A stretch of 64,000 nucleotides of DNA from positions 62,001-126,000 of the forward strand of contig JADZCN010000113.1 of assembly GCA_020851565.1 (NCBI GenBank), given 5' to 3'. The translations under genes were made by a program, and so were the position numbers. Origin of the DNA: Acidobacteriota bacterium (lineage in GTDB: Bacteria; Acidobacteriota; Vicinamibacteria; Vicinamibacterales; UBA2999). Every line of letters starts with the position of its first letter. The first letter of the stretch is position 1. The notes under the pieces were generated by a model. That model did no database searches, was not told the DNA's origin, and saw only the letters and a program-made list of their open reading frames with translations. Shown piece by piece: positions 8,914 through 18,142 of the stretch.

Positions 8914-9800
8914 TGCGCGTCACGTTCAACAACCTGAATGACGGCGTGGCCGCCCTCAACGTCGCCGCGTCCGCCCTCGACCGCGCGCAGGATCAGCTCG
9001 CGACCGGCCGGCGCCTTCGAGCCGCCAGCGACGACCCGGCTGCGGCGCAGCGCGCCGTGGACAGCCGCGCCGAGATCGCCACGCTCGACGCCTACACGCG
9101 CACCGCGGACTCGGCCGAGGCCCGACTCACGTCCATCGATGCGGTGCTGACCGGCATCATCGAGCGGATTACCGAGGCCAAGGTCACCGCGGCCGGCGCC
9201 CGGGGCGACACGGCCACGACGGAGGCCCGCGAGGCCATGGCCGACAAGATCGACGGCATCCGCGACGCCATCCTGGGCGCCATCAACACCTCGGTCGGCG
9301 GCACGCATCTCTTCTCGGGCGGACAGGCGTTCGCCGCCGCGTACGTGTTCACGGCTGGGGCGTGGGTCTACCAGGGTGATTCGAACGCCGTGGCAGTGGC
9401 GACGGCCGGCAACAGCACGGTCGCGGTGTCGCTCGATGGGCAGGAGATCATCCAGGGCGCGGATGCCGCCGATCTGTTCAGCGAGATCGACGCGCTGGCC
9501 GCGGCCGTTCGCAGCGGCGATCAGGCCGGCATCCAGGCCGGCATCGAGTCGCTCGACCGTGCGTTCAACCGCACCGTCCGAGCCCAGAGCCAGGTGGGCG
9601 TGCACATGAACGGCCTCGAGGAGGATCAGCGACAGGTCACGGCCCTCCGCCTGGCGAGCCAGAAGCGCCTGTCGAAGGACGAGGACGCGAACCTCGCGAA
9701 GGCGGCAAGCGATCTCTCCCGCGCCGACACGGCCTATCGTGCCGCGCTCGGCGCCATCAGCACGGCCGGCCGCGTCTCGCTGATGGACTACCTCCGATGA
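8913..9800 (+). CDS. flgL: Flagellar hook-associated protein FlgL
   Basis: ALDRAQDQLATGRRLRAASDDPAAAQRAVDSRAEI...; flagellin-like; follows flgK. Confidence 0.93.
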   Translation: MRVTFNNLNDGVAALNVAASALDRAQDQLATGRRLRAASDDPAAAQRAVDSRAEIATLDAYTRTADSAEARLTSIDAVLTGIIERITEAKVTAAGARGDTATTEAREAMADKIDGIRDAILGAINTSVGGTHLFSGGQAFAAAYVFTAGAWVYQGDSNAVAVATAGNSTVAVSLDGQEIIQGADAADLFSEIDALAAAVRSGDQAGIQAGIESLDRAFNRTVRAQSQVGVHMNGLEEDQRQVTALRLASQKRLSKDEDANLAKAASDLSRADTAYRAALGAISTAGRVSLMDYLR

Positions 9801-10231
9801 GCGCCGCATCCGCACTTTCAGCAGCGCCGGGCGTCGCGACGATGGAGGTGGCATCCCGCGACGTGGTCACGCTGCCCGACGGACTGCCGGGCTTCGAGCG
9901 GTGCCGGCGGTTCGTGGTCCTCTCGTCCCCGGATCTCGAGCCCCTCGTGCAGCTGCAGGGGCTCGACTCGGTGCGCCCCTCGTTCGTGGCGCTCGACCCG
10001 CGGCAGGTCGTGCCCGACTACGACACGACCCTTTCGGCCGCGGATCGCCGGCGCCTCGCCGCCGCTGGCGCGGAGCCGCTGCTCTGGCTCGCGCTCGTGC
10101 GTCTCGAGGGCGAGCGACTCTTCGTGAACATGCGGGCGCCCGTGGTCATCAACCCGCGCCGGATGATCGGCCTGCAGGTCATCTCCGCCGACAGCCCGTA
10201 CACCACTCACCACGAACTGACGGCGAGCTGA
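9797..10231 (+). CDS. fliW: Flagellar assembly factor FliW
   Basis: VVTLPDGLPGFERCRRFVVLSS...RLFVNMRAPVVINPRRMIGLQVI. Confidence 0.94.
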   Translation: MSAASALSAAPGVATMEVASRDVVTLPDGLPGFERCRRFVVLSSPDLEPLVQLQGLDSVRPSFVALDPRQVVPDYDTTLSAADRRRLAAAGAEPLLWLALVRLEGERLFVNMRAPVVINPRRMIGLQVISADSPYTTHHELTAS

Positions 10232-10237
10232 TTCACC

Positions 10238-10510
10238 GTGCTGGTCTTCACCCGCAAGCGGGACGAGGCCATCGTCATCGGCGATGGCATCGAGGTGCGC
10301 GTCCTTCGCGTCGGCAAGGATGGCGTTCGCCTGGGCATCGCGGCGCCGCCCGACGTCGCGGTCCATCGCCGCGAAATCTACGACGCGGTGTGTGCGGCGA
10401 ACAGATCGGCCGCGTCGACGGGCGCAGCCGAGGCCTCCGGGCTGGCCCGTCAGCTGCGCGCGCGGTTTCCTGCCCCCGCGCCGGCCCCGGCCGGGCCGGG
10501 CGGCGCCTGA
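10238..10510 (+). CDS. csrA: Carbon storage regulator CsrA (C-terminally extended)
   Basis: MLVFTRKRDEAIVIGDGIEVRVLRVGKDGVRLGIAAPPDVAVHRREIYDAV; GTG start. Confidence 0.95.
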   Translation: MLVFTRKRDEAIVIGDGIEVRVLRVGKDGVRLGIAAPPDVAVHRREIYDAVCAANRSAASTGAAEASGLARQLRARFPAPAPAPAGPGGA

Positions 10511-10519
10511 CCGCCTGAC

Positions 10520-11509
10520 ATGCGGGCCCGCGACTGGCGCGACATCGACAGCGCCGCCATGCACGACCTGTACGCCGGCGAGCTCGCACGCTGGCGCGAC
10601 GCGCTGTCCTGGGACACCACCGCCACCTGGCCCATCGTGGATCGGGGGCGTCGCCTCGGCACCGTGGCGGGGGCCGTCGCCTTCGATGACGACGGCGAGC
10701 CGGCGGGCTGGTGTTTCGCGCTGCTCCAGAACGAGACCTTCCAGGTCGGCGGCTTCGTGGCTCGATCCGAAGCGGCGACGGCCGCACTGTTCGAGGCGCT
10801 CGCCTCTTCTCCGATGGGCCGCGCCGCACGCCGGTGGATCTGGTTCGGCTGGTTCGATGCGCCGGGCCTCGACGACGCGCTGGCGACGCAGGGGGCGACT
10901 CTGGCCCGCTACGTGTACCTCCGCCGGATGCTCCGCGGCCCAGATGAATCGGCGCGGCACGCCGGCACCCTCGCGCCGCCGAGCGTGCGCGGGTGGCGTG
11001 CTTCCGACCTCCGACAGCTGTCCGATCTGCTCGCCTCGGCCTACCCCACGCAGGAGGAGAGCCGGCCCTTTGCGCCCTCGGGGCGGATCGACGAGTGGCG
11101 CGAGTATGCCGCACAGATCGTCGGCGAGGCCGGCTGCGGCAGGTTCGACCCGGGCCTCAGCCTCGCGGTCGATGGCGAGGGCGGCACGGGACACCTGGAC
11201 GGCGTCGCGGTGGTCACGCGCGTCGCGCCCACCACCGCGCACCTGGCCCAACTGGCAGTCCGGGCCGGGGCACAGGCGCGGGGCCTTGGCCGGGCGATGC
11301 TCGCGCAGGCGCTGGACCGGGCCAGCGCACGCGGCTGCACGGCGATCACGCTGCTGGTACACGAGCGGAACGCGCGTGCCAGGCGCCTGTACCGGGCGGC
11401 GGGATTCGAGGAGCGTGCGGCCTTCCTGTCGGCGTTGCGGGACGTGTATCAGCCGTGGACGTCCAGCAGCGAGGCGCTGCCCACGGGCGGCGTCAGCACT
11501 CGCCGGTAG
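10520..11509 (+). CDS. Tandem GNAT-family N-acetyltransferase
   Basis: C-terminal LAVRAGAQARGLGRAMLAQALDRASARGCTAITLLVHERNARARRLYRAAGFEE is a canonical GNAT core. Confidence 0.8.
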   Translation: MRARDWRDIDSAAMHDLYAGELARWRDALSWDTTATWPIVDRGRRLGTVAGAVAFDDDGEPAGWCFALLQNETFQVGGFVARSEAATAALFEALASSPMGRAARRWIWFGWFDAPGLDDALATQGATLARYVYLRRMLRGPDESARHAGTLAPPSVRGWRASDLRQLSDLLASAYPTQEESRPFAPSGRIDEWREYAAQIVGEAGCGRFDPGLSLAVDGEGGTGHLDGVAVVTRVAPTTAHLAQLAVRAGAQARGLGRAMLAQALDRASARGCTAITLLVHERNARARRLYRAAGFEERAAFLSALRDVYQPWTSSSEALPTGGVSTRR

Positions 11510-11925
11510 GCGGCCAGCGTGGCCTCGCCGCACTCGAGATTCGCGCGCGCGGCGCGGTGCGCCAGTTCGGCATCCGCCAGCGCCTGCATCGACGCGTCGT
11601 CGCTGGAGAGGATGGCGGAGACCAGATCCGCCGCCGCCTGGCGGAGCGCCATGACTTCGGCGTAGTCGGGCTGTGCTTCGAGGACGTCATGGGGCAGCGT
11701 GGCCAGGTAGGCGCGGACGTCACGGAGGCCGGGCTCCATGGCGACGAGCGCGTGGGTCAACCGGCTGCGGATGTCGGCGTCTGCGGCCAGCCGCGTGAAG
11801 TCCCGCCGCTCGCTGCCCTCGCGCTGGCGATCGGCCACGGCCTGGAGCTGCCGGAGCAGCTCGATGCCGGTCTGCAGACCGGCGCGGTACTGGACCAAGG
11901 CATCCGTGGCGTTCTGATCGATCAT
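11449..11925 (-). CDS. Small helical flagellar chaperone, FliT-like by position
   Basis: Follows fliS on the same strand with ATGA-type overlap; helical composition. Confidence 0.4.
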   Translation of the reverse strand: MIDQNATDALVQYRAGLQTGIELLRQLQAVADRQREGSERRDFTRLAADADIRSRLTHALVAMEPGLRDVRAYLATLPHDVLEAQPDYAEVMALRQAAADLVSAILSSDDASMQALADAELAHRAARANLECGEATLAAYRRVLTPPVGSASLLDVHG

Positions 11926-12362
11926 CTCGTCTGCTCCAGGGTCTGCGGTCCGGCGGGGCGGGCGGCGACGGCCGCCACCATCGGGTCGATCGTGGCCGTC
12001 CGCGCAAGGGCCTGCCAGCCGTCCCTCAGGGTCTCGAGGAGCCGCCGCACCTCGTCGAGGGCGGCCTCGTCGTTGTGCGCGGTCACGTCGAGGATGCGCC
12101 GGGTCACGTAGTCGTACAGCCCGTCGAGCCGTGCCGCCACCTCGCCGCCGCGCTCGAGGTCGAGCGTGCTCTGCAGCTCGGAGACGATCGCCAGCAGCCG
12201 TGACGTGGCCTCGCGGCGCGCCGGGATGTCGCGCCGCCGGAGGGCGTCCTGCGCCACGGCGACGAACCGCAGCGCCCCATCGTAGAGCATCACGACCAGC
12301 TCGATCGGGGTGCGTGACTGCACCTCGGTCCTTCGATACGCGTTCAGTCCCTGCTGTCTCAT
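11922..12362 (-). CDS. fliS: Flagellin export chaperone FliS
   Basis: NAYRRTEVQSRTPIELVVMLYDGALRFVAVAQDALRRRD. Confidence 0.94.
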   Translation of the reverse strand: MRQQGLNAYRRTEVQSRTPIELVVMLYDGALRFVAVAQDALRRRDIPARREATSRLLAIVSELQSTLDLERGGEVAARLDGLYDYVTRRILDVTAHNDEAALDEVRRLLETLRDGWQALARTATIDPMVAAVAARPAGPQTLEQTR

Positions 12363-12392
12363 GACCGTCCCATGCTGCGTGCCTGCCGCCCG

Positions 12393-13721
12393 TCAGAGGA
12401 CCGCGCCGAACGCGGAGAGCGAGCTGCTCTGGCTCCGCAGCAGCGCCATCGCCTGGTCGGCGGCGATGAACTCCCGCTGCAGCGCCAGGCGGCGGATGGC
12501 GAGCCGGTCCTGCATCGCGGCCACCTGGTCGTCGAGCCGGCCCAGGCGATCGGTCACGCGATCGCGCGCGTCGTTCAGCAGCCCGTCCGACTCCGTGTAG
12601 CGCCGCACCAGCGTCCGCACGGCCGCGAAGACGCCCGGGCTGCCGTCGGTCCCCGCGAGCAGCGACGCCACGTCGTCGAACCCCCCGGCCATCGCCGCGT
12701 CGAACCGCGCCGTGTTGATCTGGAGCTGGCCATTCTGCTGCAGCTCGACGCCGATCTCGGACAGGTGACGCAGCGGGCCCGCGTTGTCGTACGCGCCGGT
12801 CAGCGCACTCCGCAGCGCGTTGCGAAGCTCGCGCAGCAGCGGGTCGCGGCCAAGGCTCGACTGGTCGCCCTGGCCGGCCGAGGCCGCCTGATCGGTGGCG
12901 AACTTCAGGAGATCGTTGTACGCGGTGACGAAGCGCTCGACCTTGGCCTTCAGCGCCGAGGGATCCGTGGCGATGTCGATGGCGATGGTGGCGGCGGGAT
13001 CCTGCCGGTACAGCGTGACCGTTGCGCCCGGGATCACGTTCTCCAGCGTGTTGCTGGTGCTCGACACGGGGAGGCTGTTCACCGTGAGCTCCGCATCAGC
13101 GGCCTCCACGGCGTTGGCGCCGAACGCGACGCCGGTCCCCCCGGTCAGGTTGCTGGTGACCGTGAAGGCATTGGCCTCGCCGGTGTTGATGCCGGTCAGG
13201 ACCAGGCGGAAGACGCCGGGCGCCGTCTGCACGACCGCGGCGCGGGCGGGGGGCTCGCTGCCGGAATTGATGGCCTCCGCGAGCTGCTCCAGGGTCACGG
13301 GATTGCTCAGCGTGACGGTATGGCCGCCAATCGTGAGCGTGCCGCCAGCGGCCACGATCGTGGAATTGCTGTCCGGCGCGGTGCTGGTCGAAGCCGTCAC
13401 CTGCGCTCGGGCCAGCTGGCTCACGACCACCTCATAGCGGCCGGGCACGGCCTCGGCGCCGGCCCCGACGTCCACGGCGCCGGTGTCACTGCTCCGGGCC
13501 GAATAGGCCGCCACCCCGTCGGTCCCCGTGAGGGCGCGCGACGCGCTCTCGAGCGTGGACAGCCGGCCGGCGAGCTGGTTGATGTTGTTGGCCTGCGCCT
13601 TGAGCGCGGCCTGGCGATCCTCGAGCAGCCGCAGCGGCAGGCTCTCCTGCTGCATGATGCTGTTCAGGATCAGGTTGAAGTCGATGTTGTTGAACCCGCT
13701 CAGTGTGACAGGAGATCCCAC
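12393..13721 (-). CDS. fliD: Flagellar filament cap protein FliD
   Basis: GFNNIDFNLILNSIMQQESLPLRLLEDRQAALKAQANNINQLAGRLSTLESA...; C-terminal coiled coil. Confidence 0.92.
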   Translation of the reverse strand: MGSPVTLSGFNNIDFNLILNSIMQQESLPLRLLEDRQAALKAQANNINQLAGRLSTLESASRALTGTDGVAAYSARSSDTGAVDVGAGAEAVPGRYEVVVSQLARAQVTASTSTAPDSNSTIVAAGGTLTIGGHTVTLSNPVTLEQLAEAINSGSEPPARAAVVQTAPGVFRLVLTGINTGEANAFTVTSNLTGGTGVAFGANAVEAADAELTVNSLPVSSTSNTLENVIPGATVTLYRQDPAATIAIDIATDPSALKAKVERFVTAYNDLLKFATDQAASAGQGDQSSLGRDPLLRELRNALRSALTGAYDNAGPLRHLSEIGVELQQNGQLQINTARFDAAMAGGFDDVASLLAGTDGSPGVFAAVRTLVRRYTESDGLLNDARDRVTDRLGRLDDQVAAMQDRLAIRRLALQREFIAADQAMALLRSQSSSLSAFGAVL

Positions 13722-13790
13722 GTCCGCTCCTTGATCGTGAAAGGCGTCGCGCCTGCCTCACGCTTCATGCCAGAAGCCTGCCAACACGCT

Positions 13791-13826
13791 CGTGGACGGG
13801 AGACCGTCTGCCGGTCCCCGTCCACG
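13791..13826 (-). terminator. Strong hairpin downstream of fliC (no clear T-tract)
   Basis: cgtggacggg-agaccg-tctg-ccggtc-cccgtccacg: 10-bp outer stem plus inner stem. Confidence 0.5.
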
Positions 13827-13863
13827 ACTCCTCAATCGCCGGCCCTCATCGCCGGCGACGCGA

Positions 13864-14664
13864 TTACCGCAGCAGCTGGAGGACGTTGCCGCTCGCCGAG
13901 TTCGCCTGCGCCAGGGCCGCGATGCCGCTCTGCGTCAGGATGTTGTAACGGGTGAGGTTCGCCGACTCCTCGGCCATGTTCGCGTCGCGAATCCGGCTCT
14001 CGGCGGCCTTGATGCTCACCACCTGCGTCGAGGCGAGGCTCACGGCGTAGGAGAGGCGGTTCTGCAGCGTGCCGACCTGGCCCTGCGTGGTACCCAGCGC
14101 CGTCACCGCGGTCGCGATGGTCGAGACCGCCGTGGCCGCGTCGCCTGCCGTGCCGATCGACAGCGTCCCGATGGCGAGGGTCGTCGTGTCCACGGCGCCG
14201 ATGGACCCGCCGACGACGCCGTCCGCGCCGTCGTTGCTCACGAACACCGAGAAACCAGCCGCCACGTCGAGGCCGGCCACGCTGGCCTCGCGGTCGATTT
14301 CCGTCAGCACGTCCTGGAACTCGGCGTCCAGCGTCGCGCGGTCCGCGCTGCTGGCGGCCGAGGCCGACTGCGTGGCCAGCACCGACATGCGGTCCAGCAG
14401 GGTCGCGATGTTGTTGAGCGCGCCGTCCTTGATCTGCAGCGTGGACAGCCCGTCGTTCGCGTTCCGGATGCCCTGGTTGAGCACGGCCTGCTGCGAGCGG
14501 TAGCTGTTGGCGACGGCCAGGCCCGCCGCGTCGTCGCCCGACGCGTTGATGCGGAAGCCGCTCGAGACGCGGGTCAGGGCCTTCTGGAGACCCATGTTGG
14601 TGATCGTCAGGTTGGCCTGCGCGTTGGCCGCCGAGATGTTGCTGACTACGGAGAACGATGCCAT
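13864..14664 (-). CDS. fliC: Flagellin, short form (266 aa)
   Basis: VSNISAANAQANLTITNMGLQKALTRVSSGFRINASGDDAAGLAVANSYRSQ... and IRDANMAEESANLTRYNILTQSGIAALAQANSASGNVLQLLR. Confidence 0.97.
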   Translation of the reverse strand: MASFSVVSNISAANAQANLTITNMGLQKALTRVSSGFRINASGDDAAGLAVANSYRSQQAVLNQGIRNANDGLSTLQIKDGALNNIATLLDRMSVLATQSASAASSADRATLDAEFQDVLTEIDREASVAGLDVAAGFSVFVSNDGADGVVGGSIGAVDTTTLAIGTLSIGTAGDAATAVSTIATAVTALGTTQGQVGTLQNRLSYAVSLASTQVVSIKAAESRIRDANMAEESANLTRYNILTQSGIAALAQANSASGNVLQLLR

Positions 14665-14674
14665 GGTTGACTCA

Positions 14675-14686
14675 CTCCATCCTTAG
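14675..14686 (-). promoter_or_regulatory. Candidate CsrA-binding site (CUAAGGAUGGAG) overlapping the fliC Shine-Dalgarno
   Basis: Minus-strand leader ...CUCUAAGGAUGGAGUGAGUCAACC-AUG; further GGA motifs upstream in the leader. Confidence 0.4.
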
Positions 14687-14756
14687 AGGTTGCGGCCGGC
14701 GTCCCTGCCGGCTCGTCGGGGGCGGCGACCACCGCCGTCCCCTCCTGTCAGGGAGG

Positions 14757-14783
14757 TAATCGGGCACCGCGCCGGAAGCTTGA
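14757..14783 (-). promoter_or_regulatory. Candidate sigma28 promoter TCAAG-N14-CCCGATTA for fliC
   Basis: Minus strand TCAAGCTTCCGGCGCGGTGCCCGATTA. Confidence 0.65.
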
Positions 14784-14801
14784 GGGCGTGCGGGCCCGGG
14801 C

Positions 14802-14816
14802 TGGCAAGCTTCTCGC
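14802..14816 (+). promoter_or_regulatory. Possible sigma54 -24/-12 element TGGCAaGcttcTcGC
   Basis: tggcaagcttctcgc; GG and GC correctly spaced, two mismatches to the consensus. Confidence 0.3.
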
Positions 14817-14843
14817 TCATGCCGCCGGGCAGGAGTGCATGGC

Positions 14844-15458
14844 ATGAGCGAGTTGCTGGTCAACGGACAGCCCTTTCCGCTCGAATCAGGCCGGAAAACG
14901 TGGGGCGACGCCCTGGCGGCGGTCGAATCCCGCGCCGTGGCCGAGGGCCGGGTGGTGACGGAGGTCCGATTCGCGGGTGTCGACCAGCCGTCATTCCGGG
15001 GGCCCGCCATCGACCTCCTGGAGGTGTCAGGGCTGGGCCGTGTCGAGGTCGAGACCGTTCCACGCCAGCGCCTGCTCAGGACCACGCTGGGTGCGGCCGG
15101 GCTCAGCCTCCCCGAGATTGCCGGCGCCGCCTGCCACGCCGCCGCCATGTTCAGGCGGGGCGACACGGCCGGCGGCCATCGGCAGCTCGGCGCCCTGCTC
15201 GCCACCGTGCGTACCCTGGTGGACCTGACGCTCGTGACCGCGACGGCCGCCGGAACGGATCTCGCGGAGCTGTCGTGCGGGACCGATTCGGCGGCGGGCA
15301 TCCTCTCCGCGGCCGGCGTCGTGCTCGACACCCTCGCCCAGCATCAGCGTGCCGGAGACTGGGTCGCGCTGGCCGACGAGCTCGAATACGAGCTGGCGCC
15401 TGCCCTCCTCAAGTGGGGCATCGTCTTCGACGTCATGCAGGAGCAGTGCGCGGTATGA
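14844..15458 (+). CDS. Conserved-looking protein of unknown function, divergent from fliC
   Basis: Good RBS (gcaggag) and long ORF overlapping the next start; no recognised domain. Confidence 0.6.
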   Translation: MSELLVNGQPFPLESGRKTWGDALAAVESRAVAEGRVVTEVRFAGVDQPSFRGPAIDLLEVSGLGRVEVETVPRQRLLRTTLGAAGLSLPEIAGAACHAAAMFRRGDTAGGHRQLGALLATVRTLVDLTLVTATAAGTDLAELSCGTDSAAGILSAAGVVLDTLAQHQRAGDWVALADELEYELAPALLKWGIVFDVMQEQCAV

Positions 15459-15976
15459 GCGCGAACCTCGAACACCCGGCACCCGGCATCGCGGCGGTCG
15501 GCTTCAGCGGGTCGTGGCGTCGCCTCACCTATCGAACGGAGCCCCACGCGCATCGCGTGACCGTTCACGACGACTTCGGCCGCCTGCACCTCGCCTTTGG
15601 CGGGCGCGGCCGCGGGCCCGGCTCGCTCGACACGCCGCTCGATCTGGTGTTCGTCCGGCCCATCTTCCCGGGAGAGCACCTGCCCGTGTGCAGCCCCGAC
15701 GCCGTCTGGCTGGCCGTGGCCGACTACGGCAACCGCCGCGTCCAGATCTTCGAGCTCGACGGCGCGCACGTCGGCGCCATCACGCTCGACGGCCTGCCCG
15801 GCCTCGGCGCGCCGTGCGCGCTGGCATGGCGGAGCCCCCTGCTCGAGGTCGAGGGCATCGAGGGCGCGCGCACGAACATCTACCTGAGCGCGGCGCTGCT
15901 CTGCAGTGCGGCATGTCCCGGCGCGCTGGCGCGCGCGCCGCGGGAATGGAGGCCGGCAAGCCTCCGGGTGAACTGA
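15455..15976 (+). CDS. Short NHL-repeat-like protein
   Basis: GRLHLAFGGRGRGPGSLDTPLDLVFV...AVADYGNRRVQIFELDGAHVGAIT. Confidence 0.6.
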   Translation: MSANLEHPAPGIAAVGFSGSWRRLTYRTEPHAHRVTVHDDFGRLHLAFGGRGRGPGSLDTPLDLVFVRPIFPGEHLPVCSPDAVWLAVADYGNRRVQIFELDGAHVGAITLDGLPGLGAPCALAWRSPLLEVEGIEGARTNIYLSAALLCSAACPGALARAPREWRPASLRVN

Positions 15977-15977
15977 G

Positions 15978-17129
15978 ATGGCGACAGTGCCCTTCGCGCC
16001 CCCGGCCATCGGACAGGAGGAAATCGACGCGGTCGTCTCCACGCTCGCGTCGGGATGGCTCTCCACGGGGCCGCGCGTGCACGAGTTCGAGCGCGCCTTC
16101 GCGGCGTACACCGGTGCCCCGCACGCCATCGCGCTCAACTCGTGCACGGCGGCGCTGCACCTCGCCCTGCTTGCCTCCGGCATCGGCCCGGGCGACGAAG
16201 TCGTCACCACCCCGCTCACCTTCTGCGCCACCGCCAACGTCGCCCTGCACGCCGGCGCCACACCGTGCTTCGCGGATATCGATCCCGAGACCTGGAACCT
16301 GTCGCCCGCCGCGGCTCGCGCGGCCGTCACCGGGCGGACACGAGCCGTGCTGCCGGTGCACTACGCCGGCCGCCCCGCGGAGACCGCCGCCTTCCGTGAG
16401 CTTGCGGCCTCGCATGGCCTGACGCTCATCGAAGACGCTGCGCACGCCGTGGAGGCGGTATCGGGCGGACGGAAGGTCGGCACCACCGCCGACTACACGT
16501 GCTTCAGCTTCTACGCGACGAAGAATCTGACGACCGGCGAGGGCGGCATGCTGACGACGGCCTCGGACGAGGGCGCGCGCTTCGCGCGCATCGCGGGGCT
16601 GCACGGGATGAGCCGCGACGCGTGGGCCCGGTACGGCGGGGCGGGCTCGCCGCACTACGACGTCGTGATGCCGGGCTTCAAGTACAACATGATGGACCTC
16701 CAGGCCGCGATCGGTCTGCGGCAACTGGCCGGTCTCGAGCGCCGCCTCGCGCGGCGCGAGGCCATCTGGCGGATCTACGACGAGGGCCTGGCGGACCTGC
16801 CGCTGACGCGGCCCGCGCCGGTGGAGCGAGGCGACGTCCACGCGCGGCACCTCTACACGATCCTGGTCACGCCCGACACGGGCTGGTCGCGCGATGCGCT
16901 GGTGGCGGCCCTGGCCGCGCGCGGCATCACGGCCAGCGTGCACTTCCGCGCCCTGCACCTGCACCCCTTCTATCAGGAACGGTTCGGCTTCGTGCGCGGG
17001 CAGTTCCCGGCCGCGGAGCGCGTGTCGGATACCGTCATCTCGCTGCCGCTCTCTGGCGCCATGCCCGGCGCCGACGCCGAGCGCGTCGTCGATACCCTGC
17101 GGCAGCTCGTCCTGGGGGAGCGCGCGTGA
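15978..17129 (+). CDS. DegT/DnrJ/EryC1 aminotransferase (PseC/SpsC-like)
   Basis: PLTFCATANVALHAGATPCFADIDPETWNL...CFSFYATKNLTTGEGGML...PGFKYNMMDLQAAIGLRQL. Confidence 0.92.
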   Translation: MATVPFAPPAIGQEEIDAVVSTLASGWLSTGPRVHEFERAFAAYTGAPHAIALNSCTAALHLALLASGIGPGDEVVTTPLTFCATANVALHAGATPCFADIDPETWNLSPAAARAAVTGRTRAVLPVHYAGRPAETAAFRELAASHGLTLIEDAAHAVEAVSGGRKVGTTADYTCFSFYATKNLTTGEGGMLTTASDEGARFARIAGLHGMSRDAWARYGGAGSPHYDVVMPGFKYNMMDLQAAIGLRQLAGLERRLARREAIWRIYDEGLADLPLTRPAPVERGDVHARHLYTILVTPDTGWSRDALVAALAARGITASVHFRALHLHPFYQERFGFVRGQFPAAERVSDTVISLPLSGAMPGADAERVVDTLRQLVLGERA

Positions 17130-18142
17130 GCCCGCAACCCGTCCCTGCCGGGCCCATCGTGTTCTGTACCGCCGCCGGACCGCGGCTCGGGTTCGGCCAC
17201 CTCGTGCGCTGCCGATCGCTGGCACGCGCCCTCGGGGTGGAGCCGATCATCGTGCTGCGGTGCCGCCCGGCCACGCGCCAGCGGGCCGCCGCCCTCGGAG
17301 GCATTCTCGTCGACATCGACGGCGTCGCCGGCCTGCGGAGGCTGAAGCCGTCGCTGGTGGTCATCGACGATCCCTCGCCCGCTCACGCGGCGTGCTGGCT
17401 CGTGCGCGCACGCCGGGCTGGCGTGCCCGTCGCCAGCGTGCACGACCTCGGACTGGCGTACATCGCCTCCGACCTGCTGGTCGACGGAGGCGTGCGGCCC
17501 GGCGCGGCGCCGGCGGGATCGACGCTGATGGCCGGGCCGGCGTACGCCATCCTCGACCCCTCCATCGAACGCGTCAGGCGGACACGTCGCCGGGCGCGGG
17601 CGGGACGCGTCCTGGTCGCGCTCGGCGGCGGTCATCATGTCCTCACGGCGGCCGCGCAGCTCTCGGCGGCCCTGGCCCGCCGTCTGCCGCACGCCGACGT
17701 GCGTGTCGCGCGCGGGTTTGCCGCGTGCGGGGAGCTGCCCGCGCTGGCCGACGCCATGTGGATTGACGCGCCTGGCGGGCTAGCCCGCGAACTGTCCGAA
17801 GCCAGCGTGGCCGTTGTCGCAGGGGGCGTGACGCTCTACGAGGCCTGCGCGCTCGGCGTACCGGTGGTCGCCGTCGCGGTCACCGCGGCGCAGCATCGTA
17901 CCGTGCGGGCGCTGGCCCGCGTGGGTGCCGTGATCGACGGGGGCTGCCCGCCGCTCGGCGCCACGGGCGCCGAGGCCGTCGCCCAGGCCGTCGTCCACCT
18001 GCTGACCCATCGCGTCTCCCGCGCGGAACTGGCGCGCGCCGCTCGCGGGATCGTCGACGGCAAGGGTGCCGCGCGCGTGGCCGCCCGGCTGCGGGCGCTG
18101 ATGCGCTGCGCGTCCCCGAAAGGAGTGCCCCGTGCGGCCTGA
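17126..18142 (+). CDS. PseG/SpsG-like nucleotide-sugar hydrolase/glycosyltransferase-fold protein
   Basis: GFGHLVRCRSLARAL...SLVVIDDPSP...; C-term VVAGGVTLYEACALGVPVVAVAVTAAQH. Confidence 0.75.
   Translation: MSPQPVPAGPIVFCTAAGPRLGFGHLVRCRSLARALGVEPIIVLRCRPATRQRAAALGGILVDIDGVAGLRRLKPSLVVIDDPSPAHAACWLVRARRAGVPVASVHDLGLAYIASDLLVDGGVRPGAAPAGSTLMAGPAYAILDPSIERVRRTRRRARAGRVLVALGGGHHVLTAAAQLSAALARRLPHADVRVARGFAACGELPALADAMWIDAPGGLARELSEASVAVVAGGVTLYEACALGVPVVAVAVTAAQHRTVRALARVGAVIDGGCPPLGATGAEAVAQAVVHLLTHRVSRAELARAARGIVDGKGAARVAARLRALMRCASPKGVPRAA

Noticed and set aside
13833-13857. Second small inverted repeat tcgccgg...ccggcga near the fliC 3' end
   Set aside because: Only a 7-bp stem, readily expected by chance at this GC content.
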